This document shows positions 33,281 through 41,426 of a stretch of 64,000 nucleotides of DNA, piece by piece. The number at the start of each line of letters is the position of its first letter. Within the stretch, counting starts at the first letter, position 1. Location: NCBI RefSeq assembly GCF_030505195.1, contig NZ_CP129672.1, positions 806,001-870,000 of the forward strand, in the 5' to 3' direction. The translations under genes and the position numbers were made by a program. Below the pieces are notes generated by a model. It did not search any database and was not told where the DNA came from. It saw nothing but the letters and a program-made list of their open reading frames with translations. Source of the stretch: Comamonas testosteroni. Its GTDB lineage: Bacteria; Pseudomonadota; Gammaproteobacteria; Burkholderiales; Burkholderiaceae_C.

Positions 33281-34273
33281 TTACTGACCGCGCTGGTAGC
33301 GGTTGACGGCCCTATTGTGCTCGTCCAGCGAGGCGCTGAAATGGCTGGTGCCGTCACCTCTGGCGACAAAGTACAGCGCCTTGGTCTGATCGGGCTGCAC
33401 GGCCGCCATCAACGCTGCCTTGCCCGGCATGGCAATCGGCGTGACGGGCAAGCCTGCACGGGTATAGGTGTTCCAGGGTGTGTCTTCCAGCAGATCGCGC
33501 TTGCGCAGATTGCCATCAAAGCTGGCCCCCACGCCATAGATGACCGAAGGATCGGTCTGCAGGCGCATGCCTATGCGCAGGCGGTTGGAGAAAACGCCGG
33601 CAATCTGCGCGCGGTCTGCAGCGCGGCCGGTTTCCTTTTCCACGATGCTGGCCAGGATCAGGGCTTCGTCGGCAGATTTGAGCGGGGTATTGGCTGCCCG
33701 CATGGCCCAGGCATCGGCCAGACGGCGATCCATGGCGTGCAGCGCACGGCGCAGCACGGCCATGTCCGAGCTGCCCTTGGCATAGGTATAGGTATCGGGG
33801 AAGAAACGCCCCTCGGGCGGCACGCCCACCCGACCCAGGGCCGTCATCACGGCTTCGTCGCTGAGCCCTGCGCTGTCTTGCTTGAGGAACTCCTCACGCG
33901 CCAGCGCCGCGCGCACCTGGCGCCAGTTCCAGCCTTCGACAAGAGTCAGCGCACGCAGGCTTTCCTCGCCCCGCGCCAGCTTTTGCAGCAGCACATAGGG
34001 CGTGAGCCCCGTGCTCAGTTCGTAGTTGCCGGCCTTGATGGCGCGATCCTTGCCCGAGAGGCGAAACCACGCATAGAGCAGGCGCGCATCGGTTTGCACC
34101 CCGGCCTTGACCACGTTCTGCGCCACGCCACGCGGCGTGGTGCCGGGCTCTATCTCCAGCTCCAGACTGGATTCGGACAGTTGCAGCGGCTGGTTCAGCC
34201 ACCACCAGGCGCCTCCTGCCGCCAGGGCAGTCAGCAACAGCAAAAATATCAGTGCTCGAATAAGGGCACGCAC
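33281..34273 (-). CDS. mltG: Endolytic murein transglycosylase MltG
   Basis: 330 aa. N-terminal membrane helix 'LIFLLLLTALAAGGAWWWL', LysM-like domain, then the YceG catalytic domain with 'LILASIVEKETG' (catalytic Glu) and 'LQTDPSVIYG'. Cleaves nascent glycan strands and sets their length. Upstream of tmk as in many proteobacteria. Confidence 0.93.
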   Translation of the reverse strand: MRALIRALIFLLLLTALAAGGAWWWLNQPLQLSESSLELEIEPGTTPRGVAQNVVKAGVQTDARLLYAWFRLSGKDRAIKAGNYELSTGLTPYVLLQKLARGEESLRALTLVEGWNWRQVRAALAREEFLKQDSAGLSDEAVMTALGRVGVPPEGRFFPDTYTYAKGSSDMAVLRRALHAMDRRLADAWAMRAANTPLKSADEALILASIVEKETGRAADRAQIAGVFSNRLRIGMRLQTDPSVIYGVGASFDGNLRKRDLLEDTPWNTYTRAGLPVTPIAMPGKAALMAAVQPDQTKALYFVARGDGTSHFSASLDEHNRAVNRYQRGQ

Positions 34274-34317
34274 AAGCTAGATCCATCAGTACACAGAGCG
34301 ACGATCATAATTCAGCC

Positions 34318-35274
34318 ATGACCCAGCCCAAGACGCTGCCCCTGAACGGCATTACCCCCATTTCCCACCTTGGTGTCATCCGCGCCGTTGGCGCCGACGC
34401 AGCCAGCTTTCTCCACGGCCAATTGAGCAACGATTTCGCGCTGCTCAAGTTCGATCAGGCCCGCCTCGCGGCTTTTTGCACGGCCAAGGGCCGCATGCTG
34501 GCCAGCTTCATCGGCTTCAGGCGCAGCGCTGATGAGATTGTGCTGATCTGTGACCGCAGCCTGCTGGCGCCCACGCTCAAGCGCCTGTCTATGTTTGTGC
34601 TGCGCGCCCAGTGCAAGCTCAGCGATGCGACGGCTGACTTCGCCCTCTACGGACTGACGGGCCAGGCGGCCGAGCAACTTGTCGGCAAGAATGCGGCGGC
34701 CTGGACGCTCAAGCAGCAAGGCGATGCCCATGTGCTGGCGCTCTACCCCGGCGCAGGCAACCAGCGTGCGCTGTGGATGGGCCCTGCAGGCCAGGCCCCC
34801 GAAGGACAGTTGCTGAGCGAAGACCTCTGGCAATGGTCAGAAGTCCAAAGCGGCGTGGCCACGCTGTCGGCACCGGTAGTGGATGCCTTCGTGCCCCAGA
34901 TGCTGAACTACGAATCCCTGGGCGGCGTCAACTTCAAAAAGGGCTGCTACCCCGGCCAGGAAGTGGTGGCCCGCAGCCAGTTCCGCGGCACGCTCAAGCG
35001 CCGCGCCTATCTGGTGCATGCCGAGCAGGCTCTGAGCGTCGGCCAGGAAGTCTTCAGCGCCGAAGACCTCGAGCAGGCAACCGGCTCCGTGGTGCAGGCT
35101 GCAGCAGCTCCACAAGGCGGCTGGGATGCCATCGTCTCGATGCAGATTGCCTCCGCCTCGCGCGACGATCTGTTTGCCCACGCGGCGCTGGCCGAAGGCC
35201 AGAGCGCCGATGCGGGCAAGGGCATTGCGCTGCAGGTCCTGCCCCTGCCCTACGAGCTGCTGGCGGATATCTGA
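34318..35274 (+). CDS. ygfZ: Folate-binding Fe-S repair protein YgfZ
   Basis: 318 aa. GcvT-like fold, N-term 'GVIRAVGADAASFLHGQLSN', signature 'KGCYPGQEVVARSQFRG' with the conserved Cys. Uses tetrahydrofolate to help assemble or repair iron-sulfur enzymes. Divergent from mltG with 44 bases between. Confidence 0.92.
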   Translation: MTQPKTLPLNGITPISHLGVIRAVGADAASFLHGQLSNDFALLKFDQARLAAFCTAKGRMLASFIGFRRSADEIVLICDRSLLAPTLKRLSMFVLRAQCKLSDATADFALYGLTGQAAEQLVGKNAAAWTLKQQGDAHVLALYPGAGNQRALWMGPAGQAPEGQLLSEDLWQWSEVQSGVATLSAPVVDAFVPQMLNYESLGGVNFKKGCYPGQEVVARSQFRGTLKRRAYLVHAEQALSVGQEVFSAEDLEQATGSVVQAAAAPQGGWDAIVSMQIASASRDDLFAHAALAEGQSADAGKGIALQVLPLPYELLADI

Positions 35275-35323
35275 ACCTCTCTGGCCCGGCATTGCCTGCC
35301 CGGCCACCGCTACACTTCGGCGC

Positions 35324-36808
35324 ATGAGCAACTCGCCCCCGGACTACCGCCACCGCTGGCTGCTGGCCCTGGCCTGGGGGCTGTTGTGCGCCCTGATCCT
35401 GGCCCTGCAGTGGTGGCAGGCTCATGTCCGGCAGCAGCAGGAGCAGTTGCAGCTGACCCAGACCGTGCAACGCCAGATGCTGGAGAAAGTCGCTCAGCAC
35501 AAGGCCCACCTTACCGCCCTGACTGCCGTGGCACCGCTGGATGCAGCCAAGGAGTCATCAGCTCTGCAGCATATTGCGCAATCGGTGCAGACCATTTACC
35601 CGCGCGTGCAGGAAATTCAGCTGGTCACCGCGGCCACACCCGCCACAGGCAGCTGCCGGGACCCGGCCGTGGCTCAGACTGCCGCGCCTCTGGCGCCGCG
35701 AGCCAGCGCCAGCCTGCCTGACTCCCTGCATCCGGGCCATTATCTTTTCCTCAAAAAGATAGCAGACCCCGAAGGCTGGCTCTGCGTTCGCATTGATGCT
35801 TCCCACTTGCTGGACGACAAAGTCCTGCCCGACGACAGCGGGCTGCGCATCCGCCTTCATGGCCGCACCTTGCTGGAGCCGGCAGCTCAGCTGCAGCAAA
35901 GCCACAGATTTGGCGAATTCACTCTCGCCGGCTATGACCAGCCTCTGCAGGTGCAGTTGCTCAGCCGTCCCCGCAGCCTGGTGAGCTGGAGCATGGTGCT
36001 GATCAGCGCCCTGATCAGCGCCGCGCTGGTCGGTGCGGTTCAACTGGTCTGGCAAAGCCGCCAGCAGGCCAGGCGCCACCAGCGGCGCGCCCAGTTGCTG
36101 GCCAATGAAGCACAGCTGGCCCATGCCTCGCGCGTCAACGGCATGGGTGAGATGGCCTCGGGCATCGCGCATGAGCTGGCCCAGCCCGTCACCGCCCTGC
36201 TCAGCCAGAGCCAGGCCGCGCTGCGCGCCCACGAGCTGGGCAAGACCGAGTTGCTGGCGGCTGCCCTGCAGGCCAATGTGCGCGAGGCCAGGCGCGCAGG
36301 CGCCATTCTGGATCGCATGCGCAGCTATGTGAGCAACGCCCCCAGCCAGCCGCAGAGACTGGATCTGGCCCAGGTCGTCGATCAGGCCCTGCTTCTGCTG
36401 GAGGGCCCGGCACGCCAGGCCAAGGTGGCGCTGCACTGGCAGGCGCCACTGCAGCCTTGCAGCGCCTGGGCCGACCCCGTGGCGCTGGAGCAGGTGCTGC
36501 ACAACCTGGTGCGCAATGCGCTCGATGCGCTTGGCCAGACGCAGGACGCGCAAGCAGCCATCAGCATCACGCTGGAGCAAAGCGGTGGCGAGGCCCTGCT
36601 CGTAGTGCAGGACAACGGCCCGGGCATGACTGCTGCCACGGCACAGCGCATCTTCGAGCCGTTTTTCACCACCAAGTCCGATGGCATGGGGCTGGGCCTG
36701 CCGCTTTGCGCCACCTTGATGGAGCGCATGGGCGGGCGTCTGGAGTATGTGCCCGGCCCGCATGGCGCCCGCTTTGTCATGCATCTGCCGCTGGATGGAA
36801 CCGATTAG
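35324..36808 (+). CDS. Membrane sensor histidine kinase
   Basis: 494 aa from MSNSPPDYRHR. Two membrane helices (about 14-30 and 218-240) bracket a periplasmic sensor of about 190 residues; HisKA with 'ASGIAHELAQPVTALL' (phospho-His), N-box 'HNLVRNALDALG', G1 'VQDNGPGM', F-box 'IFEPFFTTK', G2 'GMGLGLPLC'. Pairs with the FixJ-type regulator seven bases downstream. Kinase type resembles DctB/FixL relatives. Ligand unknown; the secreted HbpS-like protein two genes on may be part of the sensor. Confidence 0.88.
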   Translation: MSNSPPDYRHRWLLALAWGLLCALILALQWWQAHVRQQQEQLQLTQTVQRQMLEKVAQHKAHLTALTAVAPLDAAKESSALQHIAQSVQTIYPRVQEIQLVTAATPATGSCRDPAVAQTAAPLAPRASASLPDSLHPGHYLFLKKIADPEGWLCVRIDASHLLDDKVLPDDSGLRIRLHGRTLLEPAAQLQQSHRFGEFTLAGYDQPLQVQLLSRPRSLVSWSMVLISALISAALVGAVQLVWQSRQQARRHQRRAQLLANEAQLAHASRVNGMGEMASGIAHELAQPVTALLSQSQAALRAHELGKTELLAAALQANVREARRAGAILDRMRSYVSNAPSQPQRLDLAQVVDQALLLLEGPARQAKVALHWQAPLQPCSAWADPVALEQVLHNLVRNALDALGQTQDAQAAISITLEQSGGEALLVVQDNGPGMTAATAQRIFEPFFTTKSDGMGLGLPLCATLMERMGGRLEYVPGPHGARFVMHLPLDGTD

Positions 36809-36815
36809 CCTGCAC

Positions 36816-37397
36816 ATGATTTATCTGATCGATGATGACCCGTCGGTGCGCAACGCTCTGCATCTGCTGCTGCAGACCTATGAGCTGCCCGTGACCTGCT
36901 TTGAATCTCCCGCCGACTGCCTGGCCCATCTGGATCGCGGCCGGCCCGGCATCCTGATCACCGACCTGCGCATGCCCATGATGTCCGGCCTGCAGCTGCA
37001 CGAGCAGCTCATGGCCCAGGGCGTGGACTGGCCCACGATCGTGATTACCGGCCACGGCGATCTGCATGCCTGCCGCCGCGCCTTCAAGGCGGGGGTCACC
37101 GATTTCCTGACCAAACCCATCGAAGAGCAGACCCTGCTGCAAGCCATCGAGTCGGCACAGACCCGGCTGGACCAGCAGGCTGAGCGCAACGAGGCCCGGC
37201 AAAGCTTGCGCGGCCTGACCGAGCGCGAGCGCGAGGTGCTGGAGCTGATCACCAAGGGACTGGGCAGCAAGGAAATCGCAGCTGCGCTCGATATATCGGT
37301 GCGTACCGTGGACACACACCGTGCCAAGCTGGCCGAAAAGCTGGGCACGGGATCGGTCGCCGAGCAGACGCGACTGCTGCTGACTGCGGCCTGCTGA
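36816..37397 (+). CDS. FixJ/NarL-type response regulator
   Basis: 193 aa from MIYLIDDDPSVRN. Receiver: 'YLIDDDP' acid pocket, phospho-Asp in 'ILITDLRMP', Thr in 'IVITGHGD', Lys in 'FLTKPIEE'; LuxR-type HTH 'LTEREREVLELITKGLGSKE' followed by 'IAAALDISVRTVDTHRAKL'. All active residues are there. Expected to activate the following gene. Confidence 0.92.
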   Translation: MIYLIDDDPSVRNALHLLLQTYELPVTCFESPADCLAHLDRGRPGILITDLRMPMMSGLQLHEQLMAQGVDWPTIVITGHGDLHACRRAFKAGVTDFLTKPIEEQTLLQAIESAQTRLDQQAERNEARQSLRGLTEREREVLELITKGLGSKEIAAALDISVRTVDTHRAKLAEKLGTGSVAEQTRLLLTAAC

Positions 37398-37515
37398 ACA
37401 GCCCGACTCGGTAGGATTACCGATGGCCATCCGTTGCCTTGCGAATGGGCACCGAGGACGTCCGTTCTTACAGTTCTGTCATCGCTTGTTCACCCCGTCT
37501 TCAAGGAGCTTTGAC

Positions 37516-38022
37516 ATGAACCAACGCCTGCGCAACATCGCCCTGTGCACCCTGACCCTGACTGCCGCCATGGCCGGCACCAGCACCGCCTCTGCTGCGA
37601 CCACCTCCACCCGCAGCATCGCCAGCGCCACTGCCTTGCAGTTGGCCCAGCAGACCGTGGCAGCCTGCAGCGCCGAGGGCTATAACGTCAGCGCCTCGGT
37701 GCTGGACCGCTCGGGCGTGCTGCTGGCCATGGTGCGTGCCGACGGCGCCGGCCCTCATACCGTCGAAGCCTCGCGTGCCAAGGCCTTCACCTCGGCATCG
37801 TCGCGCAACCCCACCAGTGGCATCGCCAAGGCCATTCAGTCCAATCCCGATGCAGCCGGCATGGCGAATATCCCCGGCTTCCTGGTGCTGGGCGGCGGCG
37901 TGCCGCTGAAGATCGGCAATGAAACCATTGGTGCCATTGGCGTGGCCGGTGCGCCGGGCGGCCATCTGGACGAAGCCTGCGCCCAGAAGGCCATCACCGC
38001 ACTGAAGGATCAGTTGCAGTAA
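37516..38022 (+). CDS. Secreted HbpS/GlcG-family (heme-binding-like) protein
   Basis: 168 aa from MNQRLRNIALCTL; AAGGAGC ribosome binding site. Signal peptide ends near 'TASAA'. GlcG/HbpS fold: 'QTVAACSAEGYNVSASVLDR', 'AMVRADGAGPHTVEASRAKA', 'FLVLGGGVPLKIGNETIGAI', 'GVAGAPGGHLDEACAQKA'. In Streptomyces, HbpS binds heme and interacts with the SenS/SenR kinase-regulator pair; here the gene follows such a pair. Confidence 0.85.
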   Translation: MNQRLRNIALCTLTLTAAMAGTSTASAATTSTRSIASATALQLAQQTVAACSAEGYNVSASVLDRSGVLLAMVRADGAGPHTVEASRAKAFTSASSRNPTSGIAKAIQSNPDAAGMANIPGFLVLGGGVPLKIGNETIGAIGVAGAPGGHLDEACAQKAITALKDQLQ

Positions 38023-38142
38023 TGCCTCCCGCACGCAGGTGAGAAAGGACAGGGCTCAGACCTGCGTGCGACAAGGGCCGCGAAGCAGGCCGCCGCAGAG
38101 CGCTCCCGCCAGCGGGTGGCGCCCACCTGCAGCCCCTGGGAC

Positions 38143-38223
38143 TCAGAAAACCCCGTAGCGATAAGCCACATAGGCGGCCGCCGCCACCCCGATCAGACTG
38201 AGGACGGTCATGATTCTTGCCAT
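38143..38223 (-). CDS. 26-aa small membrane protein
   Basis: MARIMTVLSLIG... ending 'AYRYGVF'. One membrane helix spans nearly the whole peptide, flanked by Arg. A near-perfect AAGGAG ribosome binding site lies 5-6 bases ahead of the ATG, which is the strongest argument that it is translated. No family recognised; short membrane peptides of this type often tune a larger membrane complex. Confidence 0.55.
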   Translation of the reverse strand: MARIMTVLSLIGVAAAAYVAYRYGVF

Positions 38224-38259
38224 GGACGCTCCTTAGAATAAAGCATCAAATCAGGCCTG

Positions 38260-38300
38260 AACGCTTATATATAAAGCGTTACAAGCTATCAAAACAGAAG
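38260..38300. repeat. Dispersed intergenic repeat, copy 2, with small hairpin
   Basis: AACGCTT (38260-38266) pairs with AAGCGTT (38274-38280); the stretch 38271-38300 matches 29311-29340 at 24/30 positions (AGCTATCAAAA core). Lies just behind the thioesterase-GNAT gene end. Confidence 0.45.
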
Positions 38301-38302
38301 TT

Positions 38303-39160
38303 TCAAAGCACCCGGCACATGGTGATGTGGGGAATGCCGGCCTCCTCATAAGGCTCGCCTACCGGCGTAAAACCTGCACGCAGATAAAAGGCTTCGGCAT
38401 GGCGCTGAGCGTGCAGCACGATTTCCTTGTCGCCGCGCTCGCGTGCAGCATCGATCAGGCTCTCCAGCACCATGCGCCCCCAGCGGCCGCCGCGCACGCT
38501 GCGATCCACGGCCATGCGGCCGATACGTGCCACGCCCGGTGCATCGCTGACCAGCCGGCCTGTGGCCACGGGCTGGTTCAGGCCATTGAACAGGACCACA
38601 TGGCGCGCCACAGGGTCGAACTCGTCTATTTCTATCTCGCGCGGCACACCCTGCTCGCGCACAAACACGGCCAGGCGCAGGCGCTCGGCGTCGCGCCCCA
38701 GATCGTTCCAGCTGCCCGAGCGCAGCGTGACGACCTCCTGCCCAGTTTCATAGGCCGTGAGCAGATCCCGCATGGCCTGGGGTACGGGCCTGGGGGTCTG
38801 CGTCTGGGCGTCGGCAAAGACATAGACCAGCTCCACGGTGTTGAGCAGCTCCATGCCTCGGAAGATGCCGGCCTCGAACTGCAGCGAGGTATTGCCCTGT
38901 TTGACACAACGGATGCCGACATCCAGCACATCGCCCAAGGTGGCCGAGCCGTGATAGATCGTGCTGGCCTTTTTCACAAACAACTCGCCGCCCAGTGATG
39001 CAAAACCTGCCTCATAAGGAATGGCCAGCTGGCGCCAGTAGTTGGTGATGGCCACATCGGCATACATCAGATAGTGGGCGTTGAAGACAATCTTCTGCGC
39101 GTCCACTTCGGCCCAGCGCACCTCGATACGGGTAAAGCTGCGAAAGTCCTGTCGATTCAT
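38303..39160 (-). CDS. Fusion of YbgC-type thioesterase and GNAT acetyltransferase
   Basis: 285 aa. Residues 1-135 hot-dog fold of 4HBT/YbgC type: 'VRWAEVDAQKIVFNAHYLMY' with the catalytic Asp. Residues 150-285 GNAT domain: 'RLRLAVFVREQGVPREIEID', acetyl-CoA loop 'RSVRGGRWGRMVLESL', 'ERGDKEIVLHAQRHAEAFY'. In most bacteria the two (YbgC-like and ElaA-like) are separate. May hydrolyse an acyl-CoA and acetylate a partner; substrate unknown. Confidence 0.85.
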   Translation of the reverse strand: MNRQDFRSFTRIEVRWAEVDAQKIVFNAHYLMYADVAITNYWRQLAIPYEAGFASLGGELFVKKASTIYHGSATLGDVLDVGIRCVKQGNTSLQFEAGIFRGMELLNTVELVYVFADAQTQTPRPVPQAMRDLLTAYETGQEVVTLRSGSWNDLGRDAERLRLAVFVREQGVPREIEIDEFDPVARHVVLFNGLNQPVATGRLVSDAPGVARIGRMAVDRSVRGGRWGRMVLESLIDAARERGDKEIVLHAQRHAEAFYLRAGFTPVGEPYEEAGIPHITMCRVL

Positions 39161-39181
39161 GGTTCTTACTCTGGTTGCAAT

Positions 39182-40162
39182 TCAATTCAATCCAAACGCA
39201 CCGCGCAAGGCCTGCGCCATATCCCGGTGCGCCTGACGCGCCTCGGCAATCACGCGGCCCATCTTGACGAACTCATGGGTCACGCCCTTGTAGATTTCCA
39301 GATCCACAGGCACACCCGCCATGCGCAGCTTGTCAGCATATTCCACGCCCTCGTCCACCAGGGGATCGCACTCGGCCAGACCGATCCAGGCGGGTGCGAC
39401 ATGGTCGACATCGGGCGCCAGCAAGGGCGCGAAGCGCCAATCCTCGCGGTCTTGGGGGTTGGCAATATATTGCGCGAAAAACCAGGTGATGGACGGCTCT
39501 TCCAGCACCAGTCCATGGGCAAAGCGGCGATGGGAGTCGGTATCCTGATGCGCCGTGGTGCCTGGATAGATCAGCAGTTGCAAGGCCAGCTGAAGCCCGG
39601 CATCGCGTGCCTGGATCGCACAGGCTGCCGCCAGCGTACCGCCTGCGCTGTCGCCGCCGATGGCCATGCAGCTGCCGTCCGCTCCCAGGCTTGCCGCATG
39701 GGCCGCCAGCCACTGCAGCGCATCCCAGGCATCGTTATGTGCAACGGGAAACTGGAACTGCGGCGCCAGGCGATAGTCCAGCGACACAACCATGCAACCC
39801 GCCAGATGCGCGAGCTGACGGCAAAGCGGATCATGCGTGGCCACGCTGCCCACGGTAAAGCCGCCGCCATGCAGATACAGCAGCACAGGCAGGCCCGCTG
39901 CGGGAGCTTCATCCCGGGCCACCGGTGCATAAAGGCGGGCAGGCAGATTCGCTCCGTCGCGTGCGGGAATCTGCAGGTCCTCCACACGGGGCAAGGCCTG
40001 CCTGGGTATCTCCAGCACGCCGGCACCGGCCTCATAGGCGGCCTTGGCAGCTTCAGCTCCCAGCTGGTACATGGGCTTACGCGCGGCCCGCTCCATGCGG
40101 CGCAGCACATCGCGCATGGAAAGTGTCAGGCTGACTGGCAAAGCCGCAGAGGAATCGGACAT
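39182..40162 (-). CDS. Alpha/beta-hydrolase esterase (HSL family)
   Basis: 326 aa from MSDSSAALPVSL. Oxyanion 'YLHGGGFTVGS', nucleophile 'GGDSAGGTLAAA', Asp in 'AECDPLVDEG', His in 'GVTHEFVKMG'. Hormone-sensitive-lipase family carboxylesterase for short acyl esters. No signal peptide, so cytoplasmic. Confidence 0.9.
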   Translation of the reverse strand: MSDSSAALPVSLTLSMRDVLRRMERAARKPMYQLGAEAAKAAYEAGAGVLEIPRQALPRVEDLQIPARDGANLPARLYAPVARDEAPAAGLPVLLYLHGGGFTVGSVATHDPLCRQLAHLAGCMVVSLDYRLAPQFQFPVAHNDAWDALQWLAAHAASLGADGSCMAIGGDSAGGTLAAACAIQARDAGLQLALQLLIYPGTTAHQDTDSHRRFAHGLVLEEPSITWFFAQYIANPQDREDWRFAPLLAPDVDHVAPAWIGLAECDPLVDEGVEYADKLRMAGVPVDLEIYKGVTHEFVKMGRVIAEARQAHRDMAQALRGAFGLN

Positions 40163-40880
40163 GATCACGGTGAATAAAAAACACAGGCTGGCATTGTGCG
40201 TTGCAACTTCGGAGTCTGCATGCAAGTGGAGGCAATTGTTCGGAATCGATACCGTCGCAGACGCATTCCCGTGAGCCGGCCCATGCCGGTGCTTGCTCCC
40301 AGCCCTGCCCGGGGCAGTCGGGGCAGCATGCATGGGTGCGGCAAGGAGCGTCAGGGCGGACTCATGGCATCGGCAAGGCCCGCCAGCATCTCATCGCGGC
40401 TGCTGGCAGCTCGCGGCAGCCGCTCACCGCTTGGCGAGTGGGCTTCGGCAGCTGTTCAAGGTGCCAAGGGTTGCGCCCAGAAGCCCGAGCCGGTATGCCC
40501 GGGTGACGATATAGCCACCGATCACTCCCTCTGTTCACGCAGATCGGGATCGGCCCAGGACTTGCAGCCCAGAGGCGCATTGGCTGAGAAGACGCATATA
40601 GGTGTCCTGTGCCTGATCCGAAGCATCCTTCACACAATGCACTGGCCGCTTCAGCCAGTTCACCAGCCATCCGTGGTGATCGCAGTAGAGCGTGTGTAGA
40701 AGAGAAGAAGAAGAAGAACTAGCTTGCACACCAGCTATGGCTCAGGGGAAGAACGCCCCCCCGGCGATGAGTCGCCCAACGCGCCAGGAAGGGCCTTCAG
40801 ACATCCGCCAGGCAGGCAATGGCCAATGATGGGCAGAACTTCAGATGCCGTTTTTAAGGCCACGCAAGCCCAATCACAGA
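40163..40880. other. Long intergenic region, no supported gene
   Basis: About 700 bases. Open frames here lack ribosome binding sites and natural composition. Contains a purine tract of repeated GAA (about 40699-40719). It may hold remains of lost genes; nothing is recognisable. Confidence 0.4.
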
Positions 40881-40915
40881 AATAAATACAAATCATTCTT
40901 AATTGCATCTATAAT
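40881..40915 (+). promoter_or_regulatory. Fur-like site and -10 for the iron locus
   Basis: AAATCATTCTTAATTGCAT (40890-40908) resembles Fur boxes (NATWAT repeats, AATCATTCT core) and overlaps TATAAT (40910-40915). The genes downstream are all iron-uptake types, consistent with iron repression. Confidence 0.6.
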
Positions 40916-41117
40916 CGACTTTACATTTCTTCGCACGCCCGCATGATTTCTTGACACAAGCCAGCCAGCGAATCTGCCACATCGTTTGCTTGTCTGTCAT
41001 GCTGAGCTTTCCGTCTACCTGCTTTTCCTCGCCAAGGGTGATTCACCCGCGCTTTGTCGTTGCAGCTCCTGTCTGCGGCCATCTTTGCCGCCCGGCGCCA
41101 GCACATCAGGAGGCGGT

Positions 41118-41426
41118 ATGAAAGCCACATCGCCCCTCATTCACTACCGCCTTGCGGTTGCCTCGCGCAGTGTGGCTGCCGTGCTTGGAGGCTATGCGCT
41201 GGCCGCAGTCAGTACTGCTGCCCTGAGTCTGCTGCTGAACTCCTTGATGAGTCGCGTGGAGGCAGCAATGACAGCCACCTTGCTGTCCTGGGTCATTTAC
41301 GCCATAGCTATTGCCTGGACCTTCTATGCACGCACGGCTTGGCTTGCCTGGGCCGGTGTACTCCTTCCTGCCCTAGCCCTAAGCGCAGTGCTGTATGGGC
41401 CATTGTGGTTGGGAGTGGAAGCATGA
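41118..41426 (+). CDS. DUF3649 membrane protein of iron uptake locus
   Basis: 102 aa from MKATSPLIHYRLAVASR; AGGAGGCGG ribosome binding site. Three membrane helices ('VLGGYALAAVSTAALSLLL', 'ATLLSWVIYAIAIAWTF', 'AWAGVLLPALALSAVLYG'). DUF3649 proteins accompany PepSY membrane proteins and siderophore receptors. ATGA overlap with the next gene. Confidence 0.8.
   Translation: MKATSPLIHYRLAVASRSVAAVLGGYALAAVSTAALSLLLNSLMSRVEAAMTATLLSWVIYAIAIAWTFYARTAWLAWAGVLLPALALSAVLYGPLWLGVEA

Noticed and set aside
35558..36817. 419-codon minus-strand frame
   Set aside because: Antisense of the sensor kinase whose motifs are complete.
40163..40880. Overlapping open frames (e.g. 40196-40699) as genes
   Set aside because: No ribosome binding sites, odd composition, frames compete with each other; treated as intergenic.
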